A DNA stretch of 64,000 nucleotides, taken from positions 32,142,172-32,206,171 of the forward strand of contig OZ012697.1 in NCBI GenBank assembly GCA_963942565.1, written 5' to 3'. Under the pieces are notes generated by a model that saw nothing but the letters and a program-made list of their open reading frames with translations, made no database searches and was not told where the DNA came from. The translations under genes and the position numbers were made by a program. Source of the DNA: Maea johnstoni. Lineage: Eukaryota > Annelida > Polychaeta > Spionida > Magelonidae. Shown here one piece after another: positions 11,051-22,829 of the stretch. Position 1 is the first letter of the stretch, and each line of letters starts with the position of its first letter.

Positions 11051-13081
11051 CTCACTGTGGTGCATCTAGTTTCCGTCAAGTTGGAATCCATTAATCCTGT
11101 AGCGTTTGTGGATATTTGGAACACGCTCACTCAATTGGTACTCAACTATAATCTCCTTGAAACTATTCCGGCTGAGAGTCTTAGACCATTACAAGGACTG
11201 ATCGACTTGAGTCTGAGAGGTAATCGAATAAAGCTTCTTGATGGAGGAAGTTTTCAGAACCTCATTAACCTGAAATTCCTTTACCTACAGGATAATCAAA
11301 TCACAACTATCATGTACGATTCCTTCCAGAAACTGGTAGCATTGCACCTTCTAAACTTAAAGGGAAATCGCCTGGCAAATTTTACGGCTGATTTGCAAAG
11401 CGTACAACTTCTATATTTAGACAAGTGCTTTATTAGAACGATATTTCATACTCTTGAAATGAAATCCGAGGACCAAGTGTCAAATCAAAGCCACATAGGT
11501 GTGTCTGTTGTAAACCCACATATTGGGCCATGTATGAACGAGACAAGGCATCTAGGGTTATCTTACAACTTACTAGGAACGAGTGATGTATGTAGTCAAA
11601 TATGGAAGTATTTCAACCGACTGAAAACGCTTGATCTTAGTAATAATGGGATTTATTCAATCTCATCAGGCTGTTTCAGATATCTTCGATCAATGAAAAG
11701 TCTTCGTTTAGATTACAACAACATCTCCTTCATAGAGGAATCTGGATTCGCTGGGTTGGAAGAGTTGCGATATTTGAATCTTGATGGGAATCATTTAACC
11801 GACTTTGACAATACCTCCCTAGCGGGTATGCATAATCTGAACCAACTCTTTCTTCGTAATAACGGAATACAAACAATACTGGAAGGTTCTTTTGTACACA
11901 CAGCACATTTGAGATCTTTACACCTGGGTAATAATAATTTGGGGAGACAGAACAATGCATGCAACTTGGTATGGAAAAATCTGACGCATCTGAAAAATTT
12001 ATACTTGAATGGAAATCAGCTAAATGCAATACCAAACAAGTGCTTCCAACATCTTGTGTCACTGCAAAGTCTTGATTTATCAAGTAACAATATATCAGAT
12101 CTGGTAAGCGATGCTTTTATAGGACTGAACCGATTGACCAGTTTGAAGCTTACTCAAAATAACATCCAACAGTTAAGAAAGGGTACTTTCAATGGCTTTT
12201 ACAATCTAATCTATCTATACATCGACCAAAATAAAATTGAAATAATTCATGACGAAGCTTTCTTTCATTTAAAAAAATTGAAGGTATTATACCTACAGAG
12301 AAACATCTTGGCAACGGATGTTATGTGTCACACGGTGCAACACAACTTAACGAGCTTAAGGACTCTGAAACTTGGTTCAAATGTTATCAAGGCAATACCC
12401 TACGGCTGTTTTAACCTGCTATCATCTTTACAATCACTCAATTTACAAAATAACTTCATATCTCTGATGGATGACGATGCCTTCTTTAGGCTGGGAAGTT
12501 TGAGGTATTTGTTTCTTCGACAGAATGAACTGAAACTGTTGAAGTCAAGAACATTTTTTGGCCTTCATGATCTTCTATATCTTGATGTTTCGCAAAATAA
12601 GATACACCATGTCGAACCGGAAACATTTTCTTCAATGCCAAAATTGCGAGCATTATACTTACAAGAAAATGGTATAGTAACTCTCTCCCCAAACACATTC
12701 ACTGGTGAAATACACCTCTTTGTATCCCTATTTCAAAATCCTTTGGTCTGCAATTGTAGCATGTCTTGGCTAAGGAGCAAGAACATCACTTTACGCAATG
12801 ATTCCATTTGTACCAGGGTTACAGATACAGGTAATGGAACGGAAATTGTTAAGCAATTTGTGACAGATCACTGCACAGTGATTCCGACCATTCAACCAGG
12901 TATAGATACTTCCAGTTACTTTGCAGTAAGCACCAATTTGTTCATTATTATTGTGATTGTAATGGTAATTTTATTGACAGCATTTGTTTTAACTATATTC
13001 AGAATCTTTAAACAGTGCACTCAGCAAAGCAGGTCACAAGTTGGCTCACTGCCAGCTTCTGGCGCATCTGTGGTCGGATAA
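11051..13081 (+). CDS. LRR transmembrane receptor, gene 2, large 3' exon
   Basis: The exon is open from the phase-0 acceptor (AG 11049-11050) to the TAA at 13079-13081, 676 residues, joined in frame to exon 1 at 8090-8383. It has about 21 LRRs, with an irregular island after the fifth that lacks the repeat pattern. A C-terminal cap follows (NPLVCNCSMSWL plus two later cysteines), then a membrane helix (FIIIVIVMVILLTAFVLTIF) and a tail of about 26 residues rich in Ser, Gln and Arg with no TIR, ITAM-like or death domain. The ectodomain has many N-glycosylation sequons. It is the best-preserved member of the family in the window. The copy at 62650-64000 differs at about 8 of 441 residues. Function is unknown; a surface recognition receptor is inference from architecture and copy number. 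Confidence 0.92.
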   Translation, partial: LTVVHLVSVKLESINPVAFVDIWNTLTQLVLNYNLLETIPAESLRPLQGLIDLSLRGNRIKLLDGGSFQNLINLKFLYLQDNQITTIMYDSFQKLVALHLLNLKGNRLANFTADLQSVQLLYLDKCFIRTIFHTLEMKSEDQVSNQSHIGVSVVNPHIGPCMNETRHLGLSYNLLGTSDVCSQIWKYFNRLKTLDLSNNGIYSISSGCFRYLRSMKSLRLDYNNISFIEESGFAGLEELRYLNLDGNHLTDFDNTSLAGMHNLNQLFLRNNGIQTILEGSFVHTAHLRSLHLGNNNLGRQNNACNLVWKNLTHLKNLYLNGNQLNAIPNKCFQHLVSLQSLDLSSNNISDLVSDAFIGLNRLTSLKLTQNNIQQLRKGTFNGFYNLIYLYIDQNKIEIIHDEAFFHLKKLKVLYLQRNILATDVMCHTVQHNLTSLRTLKLGSNVIKAIPYGCFNLLSSLQSLNLQNNFISLMDDDAFFRLGSLRYLFLRQNELKLLKSRTFFGLHDLLYLDVSQNKIHHVEPETFSSMPKLRALYLQENGIVTLSPNTFTGEIHLFVSLFQNPLVCNCSMSWLRSKNITLRNDSICTRVTDTGNGTEIVKQFVTDHCTVIPTIQPGIDTSSYFAVSTNLFIIIVIVMVILLTAFVLTIFRIFKQCTQQSRSQVGSLPASGASVVG

Positions 13082-13690
13082 CGAGTGTTGTACTCTAACA
13101 GAAAAACCCTATCTTTCGACCACTCACCTAAATCACGCCATTAACCCAGGCCATGGGTGCAACTGTTTTCTAGACTTCAAAGTGTTTTCGCCTGCACATA
13201 AAAATCAGTGTTCATTCTCATTTTACAGATAAGAAGTGAAGGACTTTACCTTTTACACTAAACTGTAAACATGTAATATTTAGCAGTAAGGAATATGAAA
13301 TACACTTCTTATTCGGCCTAGTCAATTTATAATATCCCTAAGGTAACTCTGAATCTGCAGTGACCATCACCTGCCCTAGTAATGAGGTTATGTCATTTGA
13401 GTAAAAAGTTTTAAGTATTGAAATGGAAAAGAATATGGGTTGACAAAGAATTTTTAGTCATGCTACCTGATAACACTCAAGAACCTAGAGATACAATTTG
13501 TTATATGATCATGCTGCTGTGGGGTATGTTTTCGGAAAGGCTTTTAAGTAGGTGCCAATGGTGCTCATCACCTTAACTATAAACACACTAAAAAGCCTTT
13601 GATAACTGTCTGAGACCATCTTGATGCTGTACGTAACATATTTGTTTAATAATCATATAATGATGATGGTAGTGTTGACCATATCTTAGT
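13082..13690. other. 3' flank of gene 2
   Basis: No gene is seen. The stretch matches 62000-62649 in inverse orientation. The inverse copy carries about 435 extra bases (roughly 62028-62462) bounded by the repeat atatta. Confidence 0.6.
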
Positions 13691-14948
13691 GATATCTTTT
13701 ACAGAGGACATAAGTAAGGCGCTGAGATTTTTACACTTTCGAAAGGTAACAGGTTTTGATGGCCAATTGGTGAAAGGCAGAGCAAATTATCTGCGCCAGT
13801 GAGGCAATGGTGCATTTCTTGCATATTAGTTTTAATTTGTTTATGATTAAGTAGTATATAGCAATGTGCTTTCGGGAGGGTGTTCAAGTCCCCCTTTATA
13901 AAGTGAAGAATTTAGCAGACCCTAAGAGTTATCGTGGAATAAGGTTGTTGTCAACTTTTAACATTTTTTTTTGAGATTCTTCAATGGTAGAGGCCTAAAG
14001 TTTGGGGGGGGGGGGGGGGGGGTAAATAACATCTCTGAATTGTAGGGGGGTCTATTGAGGAGGACAGTCTGTACTTATTTGGCATTTGTTCTACAAGAGA
14101 CAATAACTGCATCGATGGAGGACAGTGACAGATGTCTGGTAGCCTTCTTGAAGTAGTTCAGGCCTTTGATACTGTAGGGATAGGGGACCTGTTCAAGCAA
14201 ATGTTTGATTAAGGTATAACAGGAAGAACTTTTATATAGATGTTACGTTGATTTTAATTGCTGTTCCCCTTCTTCAGTATGGCATGCCAAAATGATAATT
14301 TATGGAGGTCATTATACATGTTCCCAAAAAAATAAATCCTTCCTGAGTTGCATATTTATGACTTTCTATAAGTTGGATATTTCATATTTTGAAAGTTGCA
14401 CAATATATTTAACCAAGTTGGACGATATTTTGTGAGTTGAATTAATATCATATTTCAACAGGCCATAGTTCAGGGACATGTGTCTGACTGGTAAAACCTT
14501 GTGTGTCGGTTTCATTAGTCCCAGATCAAACATACAGTTTTTGTAAACTCTCTTTTTGATGGAACTACAGAACTCTATATTGTGTTGTAAGATATATACG
14601 ACACCAATTACACACTTAGGTTATTCTGATCTAAACAAAGCCAGAAAGGCGTATGGACTTGTGATAGCTAGACCCCAAGGAAGCTGTGGTACCAGAGTTG
14701 ACTGCCCTCCACCAATCACAGGCCAAGAAAAATGATAGAGCACTCTTGCTAAATATATACTCTTTGGTAACACCTTTGGGTTTAGGCAGCTTAGAGAAAA
14801 AAGGTTTGAAAAGTGTTGGTTATGTCCTATAACCTACACTATAGGTGTGGGATAGGGCGTGGTCAGTTGAAGGTTGTAACTAGCGTCTGCTGATGAGACT
14901 GCATAAAATTCTTGATTTATTCAAAAGGGAGAATTCAGGTCTCGTGTA

Positions 14949-15205
14949 CAGTGCCGACTTTTAATTCCTGCACTAAATGCGTGGGCAGCCCGGGCGGAAT
15001 ACACGACCGCACGCCTGATTGCCCACCGCTTGTCCTTGGCATGTACGTATATATGACGTCACAACTGATCCTTGCTTTGATTCGCAAGCTATGTGTTGCA
15101 TCGATGTGTTTGGCTTATTTCTTGACATGTTATGAAAGGGTGTTTGTACGACCAGGCACTGGCAGACGTCCGGTCGACTGGTGCAGGAATTAAATAACTG
15201 TACTG
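14949..15205. mobile_element. TA-flanked MITE (Tc1/mariner type)
   Basis: Terminal inverted repeats of about 25 bases begin CAGT and share tttaattcctgcac. The element is flanked by TA on both sides (14947-14948 and 15206-15207). The corresponding place in the inverted copy (near 60345) has one TA and no element, so the limits are exact. Confidence 0.85.
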
Positions 15206-15336
15206 TATCTGAACTTGTGGAAGTTGTCTGACCAGTACCCTACAATAGCTGCTAAATTAGTATGTTGTGCGAGCCACAATTGAGGATGTTAAACGTATGA
15301 ATACATTGAGCAGACGTTGCATTTTACATGATCTGG

Positions 15337-15604
15337 CGGTGACAAGTGGATTCGAAACCAGCCGGTCAACCTGAACATGCTAGCCTCAACCAGTGTCAAC
15401 TTATGGCCTTCGATTAGCCTAAATTTGGTGCCCAGCTGATGGTGGAGATCAGGTTTCTCTGTAATGTAATCGATACGAGAGCCCTGATTGGTCCATGCTC
15501 CCACGTGACCTCGCGCTGCTGCCAGTCAGTGACTCCTGGCATGAATGGAGCACCTCACTATGGTAATTGATATCTCGCTACATATCCATTCTTTTCTTCA
15601 TATA
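15337..15604 (-). mobile_element. Probable tRNA-like SINE insertion
   Basis: This segment is missing from the inverted copy near 60195. On the minus strand it has a B-box-like ggtttcgaatcc preceded by an A-box-like stretch (gctagcatgttcagg). No clear poly-A or target duplication is visible. Confidence 0.4.
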
Positions 15605-16131
15605 AGCTTTTACAATGCCCTGCATTACAATATGAGCAAGTTGTTATGTATAACATTGGAAACTTACGTGATGGGTCTAGCATGGCCGCTTTTGATGAGA
15701 AGCATGGCACACTGGCACTGATACTGGGTAAAGGAGAAGAGTTGGTCTTTAACACAGATGGAAACATTATGGTTGATTGTTGTGAAATCTATCCATAGAT
15801 TATACACTCATAATCGTAGACTCAGGGAAGAATTAGGCTAATTTCAAGTATCATAGGTAAGGATAGATATGAACAGATTCCGACTGTCTAAGTACTATAA
15901 ATTAAGATTAAGGTTCACTTATGTTCCGTTATTATATTGTATACTCATATCATTTCACTATACTGTTGTATCGTACTTTTATAGCTGTAGCTATAGTCAA
16001 TAAAATACATACATACATGAGGTAATAAAGCGATGCACATGGCTATCATCTATTTGTATATTTTAATTGTATATGTATACCTAAAAGCTTTGATGTATCA
16101 ATCTATTAATACATTTATTCATTATTGTTGC

Positions 16132-16483
<352 letters not shown>

Positions 16484-16589
16484 ATTAAACTTCCTGAAAA
16501 GTAATGGAATACAGATCACACGTCAGACATGTGTGATGACTGTGGAATGGGGGAGTGAATGAATACAGCACCTTTTTGTGTGTGAAATA

Positions 16590-16796
16590 CTGTAAATCAC
16601 TAAAGTAAGCGGGAACAATAATAAAGCGGTAATAGCGCTCTGCCCATATGCATTATTGTAAAATACCGTCTTCATTAAATTCTTAATTGAACTTGCTGCT
16701 GCTGTTCCCGATACCACTATACTTAAATCACGCTATCCGGTTGCAGTATCGTAATTACGCTATATAATGTTCACGCCATATTTAAGTGATTTACAG
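16590..16796. mobile_element. TA-flanked MITE, 207 bp
   Basis: Perfect terminal repeats CTGTAAATCACT are flanked by TA (16588-16589, 16797-16798). It is absent from the inverted copy near 59325, where only one TA stands between the same flanks. Superfamily was not decided (Tc/mariner- or ISL2EU-like termini). Confidence 0.8.
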
Positions 16797-16999
16797 TATG
16801 TCAACCTGCATCTGGAACGTATAGCTAGATTGGTTTATCTCTTTAGACTACATTTTTGAATATCTTACTGGTTCACAGGTAGATCTTTGGTATGTACTTC
16901 ACTTGTCGTTATATCTTATTATGCGTAAAACTGCTATTTATATGATAACCAATGATGTCTGTATTTTTCTATGTTTTATCTAATAAACATCAGGTGCAC

Positions 17000-17240
17000 T
17001 GCCTTCGGTGGAATACATCAACGTTTAAGAACGTTTTTTTATCCTCTACTTTTTTACCCAGAGCCCTGTCACCATCTAGCTTGCCACCTAGGAGTCATGT
17101 ATAACTTGTAGATGCTTCTTAATTTCTTCTGCACCCCTTCTGGCCCCTTTTCCATCAATGCCTGGAGATGTATTTTGTAGAGATTTCAGATAATTATCAA
17201 GCTCTTCCTCCTTAAAGGGAGTATTAAGAAATTATAATTG
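17000..17240 (-). mobile_element. LINE reverse-transcriptase fragment
   Basis: On the minus strand, and more clearly in the opposite arm at 58900-59130 (+), the frame reads EEELDNALKSLQNTSSGTDG, a pattern like the start of LINE reverse transcriptases (ALK...SG.DG). It is short and carries stops. A third, more diverged copy of the surrounding block lies at about 38430-38560. Confidence 0.45.
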
Positions 17241-17759
17241 GGATTGATTCATTTTTTAGTTAATATTCCAGTTAAGGTATGTAATTTGTGGTTTCTGTAC
17301 TGTTTCTTTCCAAGTGTAAATTTCCATTGTGAAATTGTGAATATATGTCAAGCAAGCTACTGAGGGGGACACCTTTAAGGGCAAATGCACCATCAGAATG
17401 GTGTAGGTTCGAAATGAGCTTATATGTGTCACCTTTCAAATAAGACCTCCCACAAACCTATCGTCTTCAGCACTACTCAGTTATGGCTTACAGAAGTGAG
17501 CAAGTTACAGGCCTGAGGCAGCCACACAGGGGCATCCATCTTGCCTAGGTGTATGCTGGCTCATGGCATCGCCTTGATATGAGCTACCAGTCGTCAAGAG
17601 GTAGCGGTAATTATAGGGAGCCTGATAAAATTACCAAATTATTCATTCCCATAAATAATATACTTACATGATTGGATAACATGATTATCTCTTATGCTTT
17701 CCCTTTTTGGTATTTACAACACTAAATCCATTGCTAATCATGCCTACATTTGGAACCCA

Positions 17760-17890
17760 CTGGAACAAGACGAGAAATGATCCCACATGCCCCGGCAAGA
17801 TGGGCTTTGAACCCGTATATAGTGGTAAAAGATATCAATCAATTCATGGCAATACCTTATACCCCACGACCAACGGGGCCAGCCCATGTT
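17760..17890 (-). mobile_element. Old tRNA-derived SINE shared by the duplicated units
   Basis: On the minus strand a tRNA-like head (A-box-like gttggtcgtgggg, B-box-like gggttcaaagccc) is followed by a short body. Copies at 58275-58400 (+) and about 38735-38840 (-) show that it was present before the units duplicated. Confidence 0.5.
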
Positions 17891-18544
17891 TGATGGAATA
17901 ACGTAATAACAATACAAGGTAGTTGCAAGGTCAGCATAAATGTCAATTTCATTAAAGGTAGCTCATAGGTTAAATCTCTCTGAGCAGTTTTTCCTTTACC
18001 CTGCTTATATTTGATGATTTAGCCTGTGCAAAGTAGATGTTGGCTGGGCAGTCTTTTGATAAGGACTACACTAAATATCACAAAAGTAAACACAGTCATT
18101 TGTAGTTGATCTGATTATAAGAAATCGATGTAGGCTGTAATCTCAAATTGACCCTTTATTCACCAATTAACCCCATGAGCCACCTTAATGATATGGTTTG
18201 TTCAAAAAGGCAACCCCCCCCCCTCCCTTCCAAATAAATAATGATGGGAGAGAAAAAAGGACAAAGCCAAATCTGTATAATCACATCCATATTCTTTATT
18301 CAATAGTTATACAAATATCCGGCCCATTTGTTTTCAAGATGAAATAGACAATTAAAGAAATAGCAAATTGTTTATCCTTCACATCTTCACAAGTTCAGTG
18401 TTCGATGAGTACTTAAAAATACAGCTGGATTCTATAGTAAATTCATCACTACAGATATGGCATTTATAAATGCCATCTTAATTACACTGAACGTAAGGAA
18501 TTATAGAATATCTGTGAGAAGTAAAAAATAACCAACATCACAAC

Positions 18545-19090
<546 letters not shown>

Positions 19091-19237
19091 AGGTAGTTTC
19101 GACTCATATAACAGACACTTTATTGCTATTTATTTTTTCATTTTTTTAAGATTTCTTGTGTCAGTAGAGAAAGAATATTAATAGTCTCTTCGCCATCCAG
19201 GCTCCCAACACATCGATTTAAGCTAATATATCCAACT

Positions 19238-19258
19238 TCAGGACTCAGCTGCTGCCAC
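19238..19258 (-). pseudogene. Orphan copy of the MICOS10 last exon (left)
   Basis: On the minus strand, the acceptor ctttatag is followed by GTG GCA GCA GCT GAG TCC TGA, the same short tail as the exon at 40343-40372 minus three codons. No other MICOS10 exon is nearby, so it was carried along by the segmental duplication. Confidence 0.65.
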
Positions 19259-19739
19259 CTATAAAGGAAAATGGAACTAATTAGACTGGAATCATATTTT
19301 CTCCTGTACATAAACCTTTATTTCGGTTTACCCGACAGTTTCGTTCACAGATCAAGCCGGAGTTCTTCTGAGAACTCTTCGAATTTAAGTGGAAAACCTT
19401 GATAACAGTTTGTATACATCTCTAAATCATTCCTTTAGTTTTATGTCATGAAAACGTGATCACAATTTCAAGAGGAGCGCTCAGACATGAATGCATTAAC
19501 GTTACACATTTCGGACGCTACGGGCCTCGGGTATGAACGATGCATCTAAGGTTTGACATATTGCAACATCTTAAACATAAATGATTAATGAACCATTCAG
19601 ATCACGATATAAATTCTAATGAATATTCACTATGATAAGGGCCCAGATTTAACTGTCTGACTGAGATCCCGAGCTGAGATGTACTCATTCACTGAGAATT
19701 ATCTTTATCAGCAATTTAAAAATAAAGAAAAGAATTAAG

Positions 19740-20440
19740 CGGAAACATTATAAATAAAGTTTTGGAGATCTCAAAAGTATCATTTTTTTCAGTAATATTT
19801 TGACAAAATTACCCCAAAATTGTGCTCTATGTATACATATTATAATATTAACTAATAGCAGTTTCAATCAATAACATTAAAAGAATATTTGTGTGAGGTT
19901 TGCAGTATCTTCTGTGAAATATAGACTTTAAAGAGTCACATCCCAAATTAATTTAATTTTCTGTTATATTTTATTTATAGTTTATAGTTTAAGTTATCCC
20001 AAAATCAGGCACCATGGATATATCAAAGTGGTTACCATAGTAGTTTTAATCAATAACCCACAAGAAATATGTGTGTAATATTTGCACTTTCTACTACAAA
20101 GTATAGGTTTTTGCACATTTTCAGTCGTTTTCTGCTTAAATTACTCCAAAAAAGCACTCACTAAGGAGGGGGGGGGGGGCTTTCACAAACTTGACTGACA
20201 ACAGTATTTTTGCATGAGATTTGCAGCTTCTACTCATAGGCATAGGATTTTAATAGTCAGATCCCAGAAATCGATTTTCTTATCCTTTGTGGAGGACCGC
20301 CAAACAACACACCATATGTATCAGTTTATAACATTTATTACATCATTTTTAATCAGCAACTCTAGATGGGTATGTGTGCCAGGTTTTGAGATTCCCCATT
20401 CTTTTCAGGTTTTTTTTATAGACAAATTCCTATAAATCAT
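19740..20440. repeat. Degenerate tandem repeat, about 170-bp unit
   Basis: Roughly four units share 'tttgca.cttctact.a...taggtttt' and 'tcccaaaa.c'. The inverted arm lacks about 310 bases here (left positions about 19725-20035), as expected from deletion between repeat units. Confidence 0.5.
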
Positions 20441-21339
20441 GTTTTATGTTATTTATTGCATAAAATACCACCCCCAAAGGCTTTATGGGTAACTCACACC
20501 TTGCTTCGTTTACAAATATTGATCATCATCACTATGTACAAAGTGTATTTGTACCATGTTTCTCTGAAACTTGAACTGAAGTCGATGTTAACGCGTTAGT
20601 ATTTCTGCCAGTACAAACCATATGGGAAGAGGGCTTCCCTTAGCAAAACGCATAGGTTAACGCTAACATTTTCTGTTACACCTGATGTTTATGAAATATA
20701 TAACACAGAGCTTTGCGTTAACGCAAGCATCTTACTAGAATTTCAAGTGCAATCATAGTAAAGCGTATACATGTATACTATCCATTTTTTGTGGTAGAAA
20801 CGGGAACCTTGTGGTCGTGAGTGATTTTGTGTCTTGGGGCGAGTTTTGCCGATCAATCACTCGCGCAAGATACCTTTTCTCTTCATCCACTCGTGATGGA
20901 ACCTCTATTTCTAAAAAAATAAACCAGCATTAAACAGATCGTGAGTAAAATTTAATACTCAGTCACGATCGCAACGGGATTGTTTATTAGATGAAATACC
21001 TCTTTCCGTGTTAAGTCTGTGATGCGGTTGTGTGCCAAGCCATAGAAATATGATCTTAGTACGTAATGGCCAAGTAGGCGAGGTTCCTACGGGACAACAT
21101 TGCACAATGCTTATCATCCCATGCCACACACGAAGGATAAGAAAAGTATAACTTAAAAATAATGCAACCAACTCTTTTACAGAATTTCTTATATTCAAAA
21201 TCAAAACAAGAAAAGAAACCAAGTTTTACCCATAAGGAACTGCTTACACATTTGCTTTGATTTGATTTCATTCAAACCCACATTTTGCAATCGATTCCAT
21301 TTCATTCGCTCATTCAACTTAGGGGCTGGGTAGATTATG

Positions 21340-22190
21340 GTCTGATGACAAAATAACTATTCCAGATAATATTCTATTCAAACCACTCTGATATAGCAAC
21401 ACTCTTCAAATCCAAAAAAAAGGAAAGAATGGATTAACTGTTGTATATATACTGTATGGGATATCTTAGAACCAAACAGAATGCCTATGTCACAAGAGAT
21501 TTTTGAAAAACATATAGTATCAAAACCAATTTTCTTGAGTATAGTACAGTTTGTTAAAAGATCAACGGTTATTTGGAATGGAGGGATAAACCAAATTTTA
21601 TTCCAGTCAAACCTAACAATAGTTTCTTAAACATCATTTTGTCTTGAGACAACAAAGGTGTATATCTAAAATATATAAGCTAATCATGGGAAGGAATCCC
21701 AACATTGTGGAAAAGGTGTGTGTAGGATGGAATGAAAAACAGCCTGACTCGATCGATATTTCTCTGTTCGGCAATCTTTCTCCAGAATACTGTTAACAGA
21801 TGTTGTATACCTTCGATACATACACTTTCGTACTTTACACAGCTGATTTTTTAACATTAATATACTCTTTAAAATGAATATTTAAAATGCTCGACTGTGT
21901 GAGTTTTGTAAATAAAATGGATGATTCCAACAAACACATGCTTATCCAATCCGAAGTTGTAGATCAACTTTGGAGAAGGATCGAAAATTGGATAGTTGAA
22001 ATTGGAGTCCAAGAGTACACTATTGGTGAAGACATTGTCATCGTTGTAGAATTAAATAAGGCCTATTGGATAAACTTGATCGTTTTGGTTGGGGAAGAAA
22101 GTTACATTCAATGCTAGGACTTAGTTGACTTTGCTTAATTTTCTCGTTGTAAAAAGACAGGTGATAATTCTTTTCAACTATGAACGATTG
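21340..22190 (+). mobile_element. Tx1/L1-like LINE fragment, ORF2 C-terminal part
   Basis: The frame at 21887-22117 contains VVDQLWRRIENWIVEIGV and later KAYWINLIVLVGEE, matching the 'c..v..lW..l..W......n.iil' pattern that closes ORF2 of L1/Tx1-type LINEs. Upstream pieces (NGLTVVYI, NAYVTRDF) fit the same region but are broken by frame changes. No poly-A tail or target duplication was recognised. Confidence 0.6.
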
Positions 22191-22249
22191 AAGTATATAG
22201 TCCGTGGGCTACTTTCATTTGATGTATTGTTAGACCTCCCTTACACATT

Positions 22250-22800
22250 TTGTATTAACGTAGCTTTAGTGATGGCTATATACAGCACATGGTGAAAACT
22301 CAGCTAATGACCAACTCATTCTAGTTTTGGTTCTTCTTAGCATCATGGATCATTCAAATTACTCCTAACAGTTAGTAAGGTCCTGGTCTAGTGAGGTCAT
22401 TGTTTAATATGTCTACTGAGTGACCCCACGTTTAGGGTAGATATGCAGAAACAGGGGGAAAACATTGTATTTTTGTTTAATCATAAGTCATTTATGAGAT
22501 TGTGCAGACATACAATAGATATCTTCATGCAGTAGACACTATGAGCAATTATTTGATTATTACTACAGCCCTTGTATATTTTTGCATTGGAAATATGGCA
22601 TCATACATGGTAGCAATAGTGAGGGCTATAAACAGCTACTTGGTAAAAACTCACCTGATGACCATCTTACTCAACGTGTGTGGCTTCTTACCATTAATTC
22701 TCATTCAACTTACTCTTGCCAGTTAATAAGAACCTTGTTTAGTGAAATCTATGTTTGCACTGAGTGACCCCATTCTTAGATTACATATGATGCAAAAAGG
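22250..22800. repeat. Imperfect tandem duplication, about 340-bp spacing
   Basis: 22265-22460 and 22605-22795 share a common order of short matches (gatggctata, aaaactca.ctgatgacca, ttagtgaggtca, actgagtgacccca). No coding support was seen. A (TTTGA)n run follows at about 22806-22830, typical of a retroposon 3' tail on the minus strand. Confidence 0.45.
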
Positions 22801-22829
22801 GTATAGATTTGATTTGATTTGATTTTTGC

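Larger units (their letters stand above)
13690..16018 (+). mobile_element. Decayed LINE (CR1/I-like), reverse-transcriptase to 3' tail
   Basis: Fragments of a non-LTR reverse transcriptase are readable: KVTGFDG near 13740, DPKSYRGIRLLSTF near 13915, and the palm motif QAFDTV at about 14159-14176. The C-terminal cysteine/histidine region is better seen in the opposite arm. The 3' end appears to be the sequence before tcaataaaatacatacatacat near 16018. Many stops and frame changes show it is long dead. A 257-bp MITE (14949-15205) and a probable tRNA-like insertion (about 15337-15604) sit inside it and are absent from the other copy. Confidence 0.65.

Noticed and set aside
11641-12980. Positive selection (excess of amino-acid changes) between genes 2 and 3
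   Set aside because: My hand count of about 18 changing to 10 silent codons does not exceed the neutral expectation. It suggests relaxed constraint at most.
11057-13081. Toll-like receptor
   Set aside because: There is no TIR domain after the membrane helix. The tail ends within about 26 residues at a stop shared by genes 2, 3 and 4.
19238-19258. A complete second MICOS10 gene in unit 1
   Set aside because: Only the last exon has a counterpart. Nothing like exons 1-3 is found between 19260 and 24900.
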